A stretch of 64,000 nt of DNA from Lachnospiraceae bacterium (GTDB taxonomy: Bacteria > Bacillota > Clostridia > Lachnospirales > Lachnospiraceae). Below, piece after piece: positions 17,501-27,006 of this stretch (positions are counted from its first letter, which is position 1; each line of letters starts with the position of its first letter). The stretch is from contig JAJQEO010000048.1 of assembly GCA_021201665.1 (NCBI GenBank), positions 1-64,000 of the forward strand, given 5' to 3'. The position numbers and the translations under genes were made by a program. The notes below the pieces were generated by a model. It had not been told where the DNA came from. It worked only from the letters and a program-made list of their open reading frames with translations, and made no database searches.

Positions 17501-20500
17501 CCAAGTCTTCACCGGGATATTTACTGGATACATCAGTCAAAACTGTTTCCGTGGAGAATGATAAATGTGCGGAGATTACTTCCACAGAAGTCCCGATTAT
17601 ATATACTGCGAACCTGATTCTCAAAAAAACAACCGAGGCTAATACAAATGCGTCCCTTGAAGGCGCTGTGTTTGAAGTTCAGTTTTACGCGGGCGCGACC
17701 GGCGCGGGCGGAAGCGCGACAAAGACCTGGTATCTGACAAGTGATGCAAACGGAGATGTAAAGTTTAACAGGAATTATTTAGCAACCGATTATACGAGCA
17801 GTAGTTTTTACTATGATTCAGGCAATAACATTTGTCTCCCCATCGGCTATCTTGTGATCACCGAGGTCGAGGCACCAACAGGATTTGTAAAAACGAGCGA
17901 TACCGTGACATATACGCTTACAGGCACCGGCTGGACCATCAGCAATGGCACAGAGGAAGTAAGCGGTACGGCATCGACGACAGATACAACGACGATTGAT
18001 AATGACAAGGTGCAGGAAGCCGGCTTTATTAATAACATACTGGCGTTTGGCGGCGTGTCAGTTGATAAAATGGACGCAGAAGCTTCGGATGGAAGCGCGC
18101 AGGGCGACAGCTCCCTTGAAGGCTTCACGTTTGACATCATCAGCCAGAACGACTATGCGGTAACTGTTAACGATGGTGAGAACAAGAGCTACTCGAAGGG
18201 CGAGGTTGTTCTGACAATCACGACAGATGAGAATGGTCATGCGGAATCTGGGAACCTTCTCCAGGCTGGTTTCTATACAGTTGTGGAGAGCGGCCAGGGA
18301 GATGGCTATTCAGGCACAGGAATAAACACGAGTAAGGAAATCGAAATTAGTAAAAATGAGGAGATCATTTCCTGCGAAGTAACAAATTATGTGCTTAAGG
18401 GCGGCCTGTCCGTACAGAAATATGATTATATGCTCGATGAGAGTGCGGATCATGGTGATACGGATCTCTCGGGTGCTGAATTTACAATTATTAACGCATC
18501 CGACGCGGTGGCAGTGAATAAAGACGGGAACGAAATCCCGACATCCGGCCTTTCAGGTTCGGAAGTAACACGCGCAGACGTGGAAGCAGCAATCGAGTCG
18601 GGCTGTGCGATGCAGACGATTACGACAGGTGCAGATGGTTCCGCTTCGACCGGGACAAGTGATCTTCCCTACGGAACTTACTACGTAATTGAGACAAAGG
18701 CTGCGACCGGATATTTCCTGAACGAGACCTGGGCAGGGCGAGTTGAAGTGCGCGAGGGCGGTGTTATTTACGCCGCGCAGACCATTCAGGATTCTAAATC
18801 CGGGCAGGAGACAACGGCTCAGCAGATTTACCGCAGCGGGATCAGCCTGATAAAGGCAGATCTTGAGATGCAGGATGGCACGGCACAGGGAGAGGCATGC
18901 TTTGAAGGCGCGGAATTTACCATCATCAACGTGTCCGACACACTTGTGATGAATGCGGACGGGACTGAGATCCCGAGCGCGAAGAGCCTGGTATCCGATT
19001 CGCCAGCCTATGACGAGCTGCGCGCTCTGGCTGATGACGGTTCTTACACTGTGCAGGTCATTACGACCGATGAGAACGGACAGGCAGCGACCGGTATCAA
19101 TGACCTGCCTTACGGCACGTATTATGTCATTGAGACCAAATCCTCCTGCGGATATTGGATTGACGAGGATTTCATCGGGCTTGCGGTGATCCGTGAGGAT
19201 AGCCTGAACCTTGCGCTCGGCAGCACGTCCGAATCGGGACTCAGCTATTTTATTGATATCAACGATACGGAATCAAACCTGGCGTCTTCTGCAGACCAGC
19301 AGGTGAGAAGGAAAGATTTAAGCTTTATTAAAGTGGATATCGACGGCAACTATAAATCCTGCATCCCGTTCCTGATCACGGCAGTCGCCGTTGATGGGGA
19401 AGGAAACGAGACAGAGCTGGAGAGCCACGTGATCGTATCAGACGCGAACGGCTATGTGGATACGTCCCGCACGCATTCCGCCAACACGAACGGTTTTGAC
19501 CAGTACGTGGTGGACGGTGCCGTGACCGCTGAGGGCGAAGCGCTCCTCGAGGAAGCCTCTGCCTGGGGCATCTGGTTCCAGGGGAACGGCACCATGGACA
19601 CGGCGGATATGACCGTGACAGACAGCTATGGCGCGCTCTATACCTGTTATTACCGGATTACGGAGCTGCAGTGCGAAAATAATTCCGGCCTGTCGGAGAA
19701 TCTCCTGAACTCCGGCCTGATCTACCTGTATAACGACACCGGAGACCTGACAGAGCTGCTTTCGGATAACGCACAGATGTACATGTACCACCCGCTGGTG
19801 GATACGGAGATCGTGCTTACGAGCGATGCTTTGGATGTGCAGTCCGGCACACAGGTTGTAAGTGCCAATGAATCCGTGGAAGTAACCGACGCCGTATCCT
19901 TTACGCATGTGTCGGCTGATCATACGTACCGGATGGAGACGCAGTTTGTTGACATCACGGCAGGGAATAAAGTCCTTGCGATCATCGGCACGAACGATGA
20001 AGACGCGGCCGTCAGCGACGACGGGCTGTGGGTGACGAAGGAATTCCAGCCAGAGAAACAGTCCGGGACGAATAATACCTATGGCGATATTACTATGTCG
20101 GCTTTACTGGACACATCCGGTCTGTACGGCCACACGATTGTCGCGGTCGATTACCTGTACCAGTATGTGAACATCGACAGCACGACCGGATACTGGGTAC
20201 TTGTGGCGGTCCATGAGGATTACACTGACGAAGACCAGATGCTTTACGTGCCGGATATCCACACGAACGCGGCGGACGGGCTGACCGGGAGCCGTGCAGG
20301 CGCTGCGGATGAAGGCGACTATATCATTGACACGGTTACTTATACGAACCTGGCATCAAAGACCAACTATGTACTTTTAATGTATGTGGCTGACGCGGAA
20401 ACAGGCGAGGCGGTTGTGACAAATGCGGATGGCACGCCGTACACGGTAAAAGCCCGCATTATGAGCAATTCCACAGCAGCCATGATTTCCGGGACAAAGA

Positions 20501-23500
20501 CCATGCCGTATTACTACATTGACTCCTCCGAATATTCAGGGAAAACGCTTGTTGTAATTGAGACCCTGTACCTGGCGGACGAGGATGACAACCCTTACGG
20601 CGATCCGGTTATTGAGGCGACCAGCATCCTGGACGAGGATGAGACGATCCGCTATCCGGAAGTCCATACTTCCGCAAGCGACAGCCTGACCCTTGACAAT
20701 GTCGGCATGTCTTCCGAAACAGCGGTTGTTTATGACGAAGTAGTCATTGAGAACGTTGTTTTTGACAACAACGACCTGGACGGCCAGTACACGTATACCG
20801 TGACAGGCACGCTGGTTTACCAGCAGGATTTCATGGATGCGGACGGTGTAAGCCATAAGGCCGGAGAAGCTGTTGAAACGCTGGACGGCACCATCGACAC
20901 CGTGACCATTACCTCTGACGCGGCGGGCAATGCAACATTTATCTGCGCGGACGGCACAACGGCTAATGGCAAAGTAACCATTACCGGCTACGGCAGGAAT
21001 GCTGCAAAGACCATAGGGGGAGACGAGGAAGACAACAGTTATGTGACTGATTCCACAGCTGCAGTCGCAACCATCACCGTGGAACTGGTTTACCTGATGG
21101 ATTCTTCCAAACTGGAGGGCGGCACGGCTGTCGTGTTTGAAGACCTGTATCACGAAAAGGTGAAGGTCGCCAGCCACGCAGACCTCACGGACGAAGGTCA
21201 GTCTGTCCATTATCCGGAAGTGAAGACTTCCGCAGTGGATGACTCAACTCTGGATGAGGCAGGGAATGTACAGGTAAATGCATCAATTACGGATACTGTA
21301 ATCCTGACGAACCTTGTGCCGGGGAGGGCTTACACGGTTACTGGAAAGCTTGTAAACCAGTCTGACGGAAGCGTTCTTACAGTGAATGGCGAGATCGTGA
21401 CGCAGAGCGTGACCATCACAGTCGGTGACGGAACCATTACAGCTTCAAACGGAGAAAAGACGACTGCTACCGCTTACGATGCTGATTACAGCATTGTCAG
21501 CGGAACGGTTGACCTGACTTTTAACTTCGACGCGAGCGGACTCGCCGGTGAGACCGTAGTGGTATTTGAAGATCTGATCTACAACGGCGTAACCGTGGCG
21601 ACTCACGCGGATATCACGGACGAAAGCCAGACTGTCCATTTCCCGGAGATCCACACATTGGCAGCTGACGGCCTTACAGCGGATAGTGTTGCCGCAGTAT
21701 CCAGTGAAGCAGTGCTGGTGGATACAGTGATTTATTCAAACCTTGTTCCAGGGAAAGAATATACCGTCAGCGGTATTCTTGTAAATAAAGATACCGGGTG
21801 GGAGCTGGCAGACGCGGACAATCGGGCTGTAACAGCAGAGCGAACGTTTACGGCCGGAGCAACAGAAGAGGGTATTACAGCAGATATTGATGAAGCTGCA
21901 AACTCTGTCAGCGGAACCGTTGATCTGACCTTTATTTTTAACGCATCCCTGCTGGAAGGCACGACTGTAGTTGCATTTGAAAGTCTGGAGCATAACAGCA
22001 TTACTGTTGCCACGCACTGCGATATCAATGATGAAGACGAAACCATCCATTTCCCGAAGGTTCAAACATCAGCAATTGATACAACTGTTGGCGATGAGGT
22101 TGGCAACACAGGCGAGACCGTGATCGTCGATACCGTTTCCCTCTGGAACCTTGTGCCGGGCATGACCTACACAGTCAGCGGTGTGCTGATGGATAAGGAT
22201 ACCGGGGAAGCGCTGCTTGTCAACGGTGAGACCGTTACCCAGAGCGCGACTGTCACAGTAAACGAAGACGGCACCGTGGCAGCTGAAAACGGCGAAAATA
22301 TCGGAAACGTGGTATATGACGAGGTTATGAATTCCGTAGATTGTACGGTTGATCTGGTTTACAAGCTGGATGCTTCCACACTCGCGGGCGTGACAACAGT
22401 CGTCTTTGAGGATCTGTACCACAATGATGTGATTGTGGCAAGCCATGCGGATATCAAGGACCTTGGACAGTCCGCCCACTTCCCTGAGATCCACACGACA
22501 GCGACCGACCTCGATACCTCCGGCCATGTCGGGACAGTGGAAGAGGAAGCCGTTATCAACGATGTTGTGTATTTCACGAACCTGGTTGCCGGAAAAGAGT
22601 ACACCCTTACAGGCACGCTCATGAACCGCAGGACCGGGCTGCCGCTCCTTGACGGGGATGGCGCGGAAATTACCGCATCCGTGACTTTCACGGCGGAAAC
22701 GGAAAGCAGCGGCGATTATACCGTGACGGAGTATCACGAGGATAACAATTCCGTTGACGGTACTTACCTCCTTACATTCACACTGGATTCCAGCCTTCTG
22801 GCCGGGAAAACGGTCGTAGTGTTTGAGAGCCTGTATCACAATGGCGTTGAAGTAACCGTCCATGCAGACATCAGCGATGATAATCAGTCCGTCTATTATC
22901 CGGACATCCATACGACGGCGGTGGATACCAACACCGGCGACCACGTAGGGACGATCTGGGGCGCATTGATTAATTTCGCAAGAAGTCTCTTCGGACAGGA
23001 GACAGAAGAGGACGCGAAACAGGTGATTACGGATACCGTGGCACTTGGAAACCTGGTACCTGGTCAGACCTATGTCGTATCCGGCAAGCTCTATAACGCG
23101 ACCGAAAGCCTGACAACTGGTGAAGACACCCCGCTTGTCATTGACGGCGAGGAAATCACGCGGGCGGTTACCATTACGGTAGCGGAGGACGGGAAGAACA
23201 TCACAGCTGCGGACGGCTCCGCGACATCCGTGACAGCTTACAACGAGGATCTGAATTCCGTAGACGGAACTGTCGATCTGGTTTACACGCTTGACGGTTC
23301 GAAAATCCAGGGTATCGAAGTGGTTGTGTTCGAGAAGCTCTATCAGGATGCGTCTTATACGTCTGAAACCAACCCGGAGGAAGTCCCGGAGGAGGATCTG
23401 GTAAATGAGCATTCGGATATTGAGGACGAAGGCCAGAGCGTAAGCGAAATCTCCATCCGTACGACCGCTGTAGACACTACGACAGGCAACCATGTGGGAG

Positions 23501-25752
23501 CCGTGCCGGATGGGACAAGCATTACATCCATCCATGATGAGGTAAACCTCGCCGGACTGGTTTCCGGTATGGAATACACCGTCGACGGCGTGCTGGTATC
23601 TCTCGGGGATTCCGACCTGTCCACAGGCGAGATTTATTACCTGAAAGCGGACGGCACCCTGACGGATGACAGGGAGGAAGCTTACACGGAGACCCTGACG
23701 TTCACAGCCGAAGAGACAACGGAGACTTACTACCTGAACTTTGCGATTAGTTCCGACAAGGTACAGGGAAGGAGCCTTACAGTATTTGAGAATATTTATC
23801 ACAATGACACGCTGATCAGCTCGCATCCGACAGGGGACGGCGATGGCTGGGACGAGGAGTTCCTGGCAGAACAGACCGTTTATTACCCGGCAGGAAAGAC
23901 GAACGCGACGGACACTACGACGGATGAGCATATGTCACTGGCAGACGAGAACCGGACGATTGTGGACCGCGTGTACTTCGAGAACCTCCTTGTCGGGCAG
24001 GAATACACGATCACCGGGCAGCTGGTTTACAAGGAAGCATTTGCAGATGCGGACGGTGTCAGCCATGCGGCAGGCGAGGCTGTGACGGAGGCTGTTGCGG
24101 TATCCTTCACGGCGTCTGAGGATCTTGCGTCGGCATCGTATGCGGATGGCAGAGAAGCTGCTGTGGATTCCGTAACGGCGACCGTGATGATGGACGGTCA
24201 GACCGTGGTGAGCGGCTATGTTTCCATCAGCTTCACGGTAGATGCGTCGAAGCTGGCGGGGGCGTCCCTGGCGGCGTTCGAGATCTTCAGCCATGACGGC
24301 GCGGATATCTTCACGCACGATGATTTGAATGACCTGCCGCAGACCATCAAGATCCCGGCGATCGGGACAACTGCTAACGTGCTTGACCTGGATGAAGCGG
24401 CGATCTATGACATGAATGGTAATTTTATCGACATCATGATCACTGATACGGTTATGTATGAAAACCTGTGGACGGCAGAGGAACTCGCTTCCATGGCGGA
24501 ACAGGCGAAATACATCGAGTATCTGGACGGCACATACCGCACGCAGGATAGCGCGATCTATACGGTATCCGAAGATGCGGCATACATGCTGAAAGGCGTG
24601 CTGATGGATAAGGCGACGGGCGAAGCACTTGTTAACAGCAGCGGCAACACGTATACGGTATATTCCGAAGCGTTCACACCGGAATCTGAGGACGGGAGTT
24701 ATGATGTGAAATTCGTCATCAACGCCGGAGACTTTCTGGATGAGGACGGCGGGATCCTGCTCGCAGGTGCGACTCTCGTGGTTTACGAGGATCTGTACCT
24801 TGCGGCAACGGAAGACGAAGCGACGGAAGAAAAACATGTAGCAGAACACCATGACATCGACGACGTGGAGCAGGACATCCGGATCCCGGACGGGCGCACG
24901 CACGCGACAGATGGCGTGTCCGGCACGGCTTATACGGAAGACGTGGTTAACGCACTGAACGAAGAGCATGCAGGGGAGTCTGCTGCCGAGCATGAGGCCG
25001 AGGCAGGCAGCAGCATGACCATAACGGATCTTGTCGCGTATGAGAACCTGCACGGGAATACGGCATACACGGTAACAGGGACCCTCCAGGTGGTTACGGC
25101 AGTCGATTCCGAAGGCGTGCCGACCGCATGGGAGGTGGCAGCGGCTGACGACGGCAACGAGATCACAGCAGCAGCGGAATTCACGACCGGCGGAAGCTAT
25201 GACGACTCCGTGAGCGGAACCGTGGCACTGACGTTCACGTTCTCCGGATTGAGGCTCGCGGGCAAGACCCTGGTGGCGTTCGAGACGGTAAGCCGGAACG
25301 GCACGGCGGTATTCGTTCACGCGGATATCACGGACGAGGCACAGACGGTAACGATCCTGGCGCCGCAGGCCGAGATCAGCAAGCAGGATGTCACGACCGG
25401 CGAGGAACTCCCGGGAGCGACGCTGATTGTGAAGGATGAAGGCGGGAACGAGATCGAGCAGTGGGTATCCACGGACGAGCCGCATACCTTCCGCCTCCCG
25501 ACCGGCACCTACACCCTGACTGAGATTACGGCCCCGGACGGCTACGAAGTGGCCGAGACCATCACGTTCGAGATCAAGGACGGCGAGGCCCTGACCTCCG
25601 TCGTGATGTATGATTCGCCGGAGGATACAACAACCGGCACCGCTTCCGTGCCGAAGACAGGTGACTGGTTCCGATACGCGGTACCGATCGTAACAGCAGT
25701 GCTGGGCATCCTGCTCCTGATATGGCACAGGAGAAGGCTTCGCGTGGGATAA
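14587..25752 (+). CDS. Giant sortase-anchored surface protein with Cna-B-like and T-Q ester (VaFE) repeats
   Basis: A 3721-residue secreted fibrous protein. In order: signal peptide (1 to about 36); Glu/Thr/Ser-rich linker; a domain with YGWVEY and EYGPWEAQYE (from residue 141) also found in the next giant protein; a second acidic linker; a domain at about 357-518 with AYCMQHALHAPT resembling a surface thioester domain; about eight Cna-B/SpaA-like domains (about 640-1600; for example TYYIKE, DLPYGTYYVIETK); about 12 T-Q ester repeats (about 1738-3592); a last Cna-B domain; VPKTG at 3688-3692, a hydrophobic helix and a basic tail. Start at ATG 14587 behind AAAGGAG; an upstream in-frame ATG at 14512 gives no signal peptide. 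It is followed by an 84-residue protein gene and a sortase gene. Ester or isopeptide bonds are inferred from family. Confidence 0.92.
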   Translation: MHNKKILRTITAAVLAAALTVSAVFPDHLSIRATENTAAAESVITEENTEKITEETTEKNAEEITEKITEEIIEEQTDAAVSENSGSDIESESTADESETQVSDTSATASGTEAEASGTSDDHSEMTDDSDSTEDSASDVYGWVEYVTTEGGSLRAEFEYEGEVYDEGTYTYDMMEYGPWEAQYETGGVVTVTTVADEGCVLETISVTDDAGNVLTPAAITDGDGNALDASVLTDVNGSLTGSTGTLKVSIIPSEEYRTVILAVFSVNDETESESDTEFTEAGIDESEITETGDSETDAVETEISETEAIQTEISETETDQTDITETELTDSLEETESEDINAGIMLADEEDLDSEVEIEAGYFYYYSDGTVHLLASGSAMGTGTGDTYKYVRYKVNGTTYTVSAYCMQHALHAPTSGTTFTTYTDLDGSGDDKYLRKAMFYGYGGPAWGTTINGYNIKSIFDDYGCSSTEYKLMMHYLIDHLYSEGSDWTAGLSSNALSMLSAIKSTLASMPDPAADSITTSQSLTASLTDEGPKSETTKIGSSSYSAWKFTIELEDGVSLVNTTTGKTYTDEGTVYGGDQFYFLATGNTNTLSGSYQVTCSYPLDFHAVALVSSSSDTQDIGFGYYTTDSYLTISVDWPEYGTLTLKKSSSKTSVTNNNDLYTMEGIVYRVYTSYDSSTNKVSGRVSEADLTLDADGVSNTVSLDPGTYYIKEYSVPENSGYIKSTEVYSVTLTEGDEKTLSVTDDPVIQSFQFLKLDEDSLEPIDGTVTYQADFYAGVSTAAKAAAMEAPTRSWVLKTDSDGYVIYDASHKVSGDSLYSLDGAYGLPFGYVVITELSTPDNYQVSNSKYSSNFDKDISGVIKILSDGVSYSYFDGTKTTNGSNVYYKTNKKKIGEATLIKTCTSAYQSVVEDHPAYSLAGAVYTIYTDIDCTEEATDIDTGKTAALTTIADGSTNTVTLTEGTYYVKETKSSPGYLLDTSVKTVSVENDKCAEITSTEVPIIYTANLILKKTTEANTNASLEGAVFEVQFYAGATGAGGSATKTWYLTSDANGDVKFNRNYLATDYTSSSFYYDSGNNICLPIGYLVITEVEAPTGFVKTSDTVTYTLTGTGWTISNGTEEVSGTASTTDTTTIDNDKVQEAGFINNILAFGGVSVDKMDAEASDGSAQGDSSLEGFTFDIISQNDYAVTVNDGENKSYSKGEVVLTITTDENGHAESGNLLQAGFYTVVESGQGDGYSGTGINTSKEIEISKNEEIISCEVTNYVLKGGLSVQKYDYMLDESADHGDTDLSGAEFTIINASDAVAVNKDGNEIPTSGLSGSEVTRADVEAAIESGCAMQTITTGADGSASTGTSDLPYGTYYVIETKAATGYFLNETWAGRVEVREGGVIYAAQTIQDSKSGQETTAQQIYRSGISLIKADLEMQDGTAQGEACFEGAEFTIINVSDTLVMNADGTEIPSAKSLVSDSPAYDELRALADDGSYTVQVITTDENGQAATGINDLPYGTYYVIETKSSCGYWIDEDFIGLAVIREDSLNLALGSTSESGLSYFIDINDTESNLASSADQQVRRKDLSFIKVDIDGNYKSCIPFLITAVAVDGEGNETELESHVIVSDANGYVDTSRTHSANTNGFDQYVVDGAVTAEGEALLEEASAWGIWFQGNGTMDTADMTVTDSYGALYTCYYRITELQCENNSGLSENLLNSGLIYLYNDTGDLTELLSDNAQMYMYHPLVDTEIVLTSDALDVQSGTQVVSANESVEVTDAVSFTHVSADHTYRMETQFVDITAGNKVLAIIGTNDEDAAVSDDGLWVTKEFQPEKQSGTNNTYGDITMSALLDTSGLYGHTIVAVDYLYQYVNIDSTTGYWVLVAVHEDYTDEDQMLYVPDIHTNAADGLTGSRAGAADEGDYIIDTVTYTNLASKTNYVLLMYVADAETGEAVVTNADGTPYTVKARIMSNSTAAMISGTKTMPYYYIDSSEYSGKTLVVIETLYLADEDDNPYGDPVIEATSILDEDETIRYPEVHTSASDSLTLDNVGMSSETAVVYDEVVIENVVFDNNDLDGQYTYTVTGTLVYQQDFMDADGVSHKAGEAVETLDGTIDTVTITSDAAGNATFICADGTTANGKVTITGYGRNAAKTIGGDEEDNSYVTDSTAAVATITVELVYLMDSSKLEGGTAVVFEDLYHEKVKVASHADLTDEGQSVHYPEVKTSAVDDSTLDEAGNVQVNASITDTVILTNLVPGRAYTVTGKLVNQSDGSVLTVNGEIVTQSVTITVGDGTITASNGEKTTATAYDADYSIVSGTVDLTFNFDASGLAGETVVVFEDLIYNGVTVATHADITDESQTVHFPEIHTLAADGLTADSVAAVSSEAVLVDTVIYSNLVPGKEYTVSGILVNKDTGWELADADNRAVTAERTFTAGATEEGITADIDEAANSVSGTVDLTFIFNASLLEGTTVVAFESLEHNSITVATHCDINDEDETIHFPKVQTSAIDTTVGDEVGNTGETVIVDTVSLWNLVPGMTYTVSGVLMDKDTGEALLVNGETVTQSATVTVNEDGTVAAENGENIGNVVYDEVMNSVDCTVDLVYKLDASTLAGVTTVVFEDLYHNDVIVASHADIKDLGQSAHFPEIHTTATDLDTSGHVGTVEEEAVINDVVYFTNLVAGKEYTLTGTLMNRRTGLPLLDGDGAEITASVTFTAETESSGDYTVTEYHEDNNSVDGTYLLTFTLDSSLLAGKTVVVFESLYHNGVEVTVHADISDDNQSVYYPDIHTTAVDTNTGDHVGTIWGALINFARSLFGQETEEDAKQVITDTVALGNLVPGQTYVVSGKLYNATESLTTGEDTPLVIDGEEITRAVTITVAEDGKNITAADGSATSVTAYNEDLNSVDGTVDLVYTLDGSKIQGIEVVVFEKLYQDASYTSETNPEEVPEEDLVNEHSDIEDEGQSVSEISIRTTAVDTTTGNHVGAVPDGTSITSIHDEVNLAGLVSGMEYTVDGVLVSLGDSDLSTGEIYYLKADGTLTDDREEAYTETLTFTAEETTETYYLNFAISSDKVQGRSLTVFENIYHNDTLISSHPTGDGDGWDEEFLAEQTVYYPAGKTNATDTTTDEHMSLADENRTIVDRVYFENLLVGQEYTITGQLVYKEAFADADGVSHAAGEAVTEAVAVSFTASEDLASASYADGREAAVDSVTATVMMDGQTVVSGYVSISFTVDASKLAGASLAAFEIFSHDGADIFTHDDLNDLPQTIKIPAIGTTANVLDLDEAAIYDMNGNFIDIMITDTVMYENLWTAEELASMAEQAKYIEYLDGTYRTQDSAIYTVSEDAAYMLKGVLMDKATGEALVNSSGNTYTVYSEAFTPESEDGSYDVKFVINAGDFLDEDGGILLAGATLVVYEDLYLAATEDEATEEKHVAEHHDIDDVEQDIRIPDGRTHATDGVSGTAYTEDVVNALNEEHAGESAAEHEAEAGSSMTITDLVAYENLHGNTAYTVTGTLQVVTAVDSEGVPTAWEVAAADDGNEITAAAEFTTGGSYDDSVSGTVALTFTFSGLRLAGKTLVAFETVSRNGTAVFVHADITDEAQTVTILAPQAEISKQDVTTGEELPGATLIVKDEGGNEIEQWVSTDEPHTFRLPTGTYTLTEITAPDGYEVAETITFEIKDGEALTSVVMYDSPEDTTTGTASVPKTGDWFRYAVPIVTAVLGILLLIWHRRRLRVG
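19798..25366 (+). repeat. About twelve T-Q ester (VaFE-type) repeat units inside the giant surface protein
   Basis: Each unit is about 135-185 codons and ends in a block of the form V-V-F-E-D-L-Y-H, then H-A-D-I, then D-E-x-Q and P-E-I-H-T-x-A-x-D. I count ends near nucleotides 20240, 20640, 21190, 21620, 22040, 22460, 22885, 23430, 23870, 24335, 24870 and 25345. In the family, a Thr of the TxAxD segment and the Gln of DExQ form an ester cross-link. Two units (near 20640 and 22040) have Glu in place of that Gln (DEDETIRYP, DEDETIHFP). Units diverge at DNA level, so recent perfect duplication is not obvious. Confidence 0.8.
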
Positions 25753-25784
25753 GGAAGGCGGAATCCAGGATAGAAGACGGAAAT

Positions 25785-25807
25785 GGGGACGAGGGGAGCG
25801 CGTCCCC
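25785..25807 (+). terminator. Stem-loop after the giant gene, possible attenuator
   Basis: GGGGACG (25785-25791) pairs with CGTCCCC (25801-25807) around a nine-base loop. No T tract follows, only GCGGGAATAAAAAC, so it may partly terminate or simply stabilise the upstream mRNA before the sortase genes. Confidence 0.35.
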
Positions 25808-25837
25808 GCGGGAATAAAAACAAGGAGTTTATACAGG

Positions 25838-26092
25838 ATGGCAAAAAAGCGGAGCTGCAGGAGAACGAAGCAGGAGAATGACATACACGGGCAGGCGGTT
25901 CGTATCCGTAAGATGACGGACGAGCAGCTGGTCGCCTATATCGAGGGTGAGCGGGAAAAAGCGTACATGGAAGGGATGCACAGCGTCCCACAAATATCAG
26001 AATTTCTGGAACAGGCGGCTTCCTTGCCGGGGATCGGCGCGGAGGTGATCGGCAGACTGATGGCGTTTGCCGGGGAAGGCGGAAGCATATGA
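25838..26092 (+). CDS. Small conserved-looking protein preceding the sortase, unknown function
   Basis: No family recognised. The 84-residue, soluble product has a basic N-terminus (MAKKRSCRRTKQEN), a helix DEQLVAYIEGEREKAYMEGM and a second helical part ending in GGSI. It has no signal peptide or membrane helix, so it should stay in the cytoplasm. AAGGAG lies about ten bases before ATG 25838. Its stop overlaps the sortase ATG (ATGA at 26089-26092), so translation of the two is coupled. A role in sortase synthesis or surface-protein delivery is only inference from position. Confidence 0.7.
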   Translation: MAKKRSCRRTKQENDIHGQAVRIRKMTDEQLVAYIEGEREKAYMEGMHSVPQISEFLEQAASLPGIGAEVIGRLMAFAGEGGSI

Positions 26093-26874
26093 GGCATGTG
26101 CGTCTGGAAGAGGCGCTGACCGCCCTCCTCGGATGGATCCTGATCATTGCTGCCATCTTTATCGCTCTCTGGATTTACGCGGGGTATAAGAAAGGCCTGG
26201 ATGAATATGCGGATATCGCCGACGGGTTTACGGATACCGCGGATCCGCAGGAAGCGGACGGGCAGGAACTGCCGGAGGACGCGCCGGAACGACTCTCGAT
26301 CGACTGGGACAGGCTTGAAACACAGTATCCCGGGATTATCGGGTGGCTGACACTGCCTGCTGCGGAGATTTCCTATCCGGTCATGCAGGCGGAGGATAAT
26401 GACTATTACATGCACAGGGATCCGGCAGGTGATTCTCTGTATGCGGGCAGTATCTTTATGGATTGTTCCTGCGGCAAGGATATTTCAAACCTGAATACGG
26501 TGGTGTACGGGCATAACATGCGGAACGGATCGATGTTCGGGAAGCTGAAGAAATACAACGACACCGATGTCCTGGGATCGTGCCCGTATTTCTGGTACTA
26601 CACCCCGGAACAGGATTACCTCCTTCGTATTTTCTCCGTCCACGTGGTGTCAGCCACGGGGAACGCGTACCTGATTACGTTTGAGGACAGCGGGGCATAT
26701 GCGGACTGGGTTTCCGATATGCTTGCCGGTTCGGACATTGATACGGGCGTGGATGCGGTGCCGGAGGGCAGCCGCGTGATGACGCTCTCGACCTGCAGCA
26801 ATCATTATTCGTCCAGGGAGGTCGTGCAAGGATATATTTTATGGCAGGGTCTGCCTGCGGAAAGTGAGGGTTAA
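26089..26874 (+). CDS. Class B-like sortase
   Basis: Membrane-bound transpeptidase, presumed to cleave the sorting signal of neighbouring surface proteins and join them to peptidoglycan or to each other. There is one N-terminal hydrophobic helix (about residues 10-32), a spacer, then the sortase fold with YPGIIGWLTLPAAEISYPVMQ near residue 85, catalytic His in VYGHNMRNGSMFGKLKKY near 140, catalytic Cys in TLSTCSN near 234 and the Arg in SSREVVQGYI about ten residues later. The spacing and YGHNM text match class B rather than class A, C or D. The likely substrate is the VPKTG protein just upstream; the specificity is inferred. Confidence 0.9.
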   Translation: MRHVRLEEALTALLGWILIIAAIFIALWIYAGYKKGLDEYADIADGFTDTADPQEADGQELPEDAPERLSIDWDRLETQYPGIIGWLTLPAAEISYPVMQAEDNDYYMHRDPAGDSLYAGSIFMDCSCGKDISNLNTVVYGHNMRNGSMFGKLKKYNDTDVLGSCPYFWYYTPEQDYLLRIFSVHVVSATGNAYLITFEDSGAYADWVSDMLAGSDIDTGVDAVPEGSRVMTLSTCSNHYSSREVVQGYILWQGLPAESEG

Positions 26875-26880
26875 TATCCT

Positions 26881-26994
26881 GTGGCTATATTTGAAGAGAG
26901 ATTGAGAAAGCTGGCAGCGAAAGAAAAAGGTTCTGATGTCATGATTGCAATTTACAGCGGTGATTCAGAGATGCTGCCAGACGAGTGGTCATAA
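26881..26994 (+). CDS. Possible 37-residue micro-ORF (GTG start) ending in LPDEWS
   Basis: GTG at 26881, six bases after the sortase stop, opens a 37-codon frame: a helical charged N-half (AIFEERLRKLAAKEKGSD) and a C-half ending GDSEMLPDEWS. GAGG lies about nine bases upstream. It fills nearly all of the sortase-giant gap, and the next ribosome site follows at once. The C-terminal LPDEW also ends the Big2 protein at 45083-46663. No known family; it could be a real small protein or the remnant of a longer gene. Confidence 0.4.
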   Translation: MAIFEERLRKLAAKEKGSDVMIAIYSGDSEMLPDEWS

Positions 26995-27006
26995 AGGGAG
27001 GTTCAT

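Noticed and set aside
22069-25884. Two long minus-strand frames of 620 and 649 codons opposite the giant surface gene
   Set aside because: They are antisense shadows of GC-biased repeat coding sequence; the products are Arg/His/Val/Ile-rich with no domain, no ribosome site, and the plus-strand frame has a clear signal peptide, domains and sorting signal.
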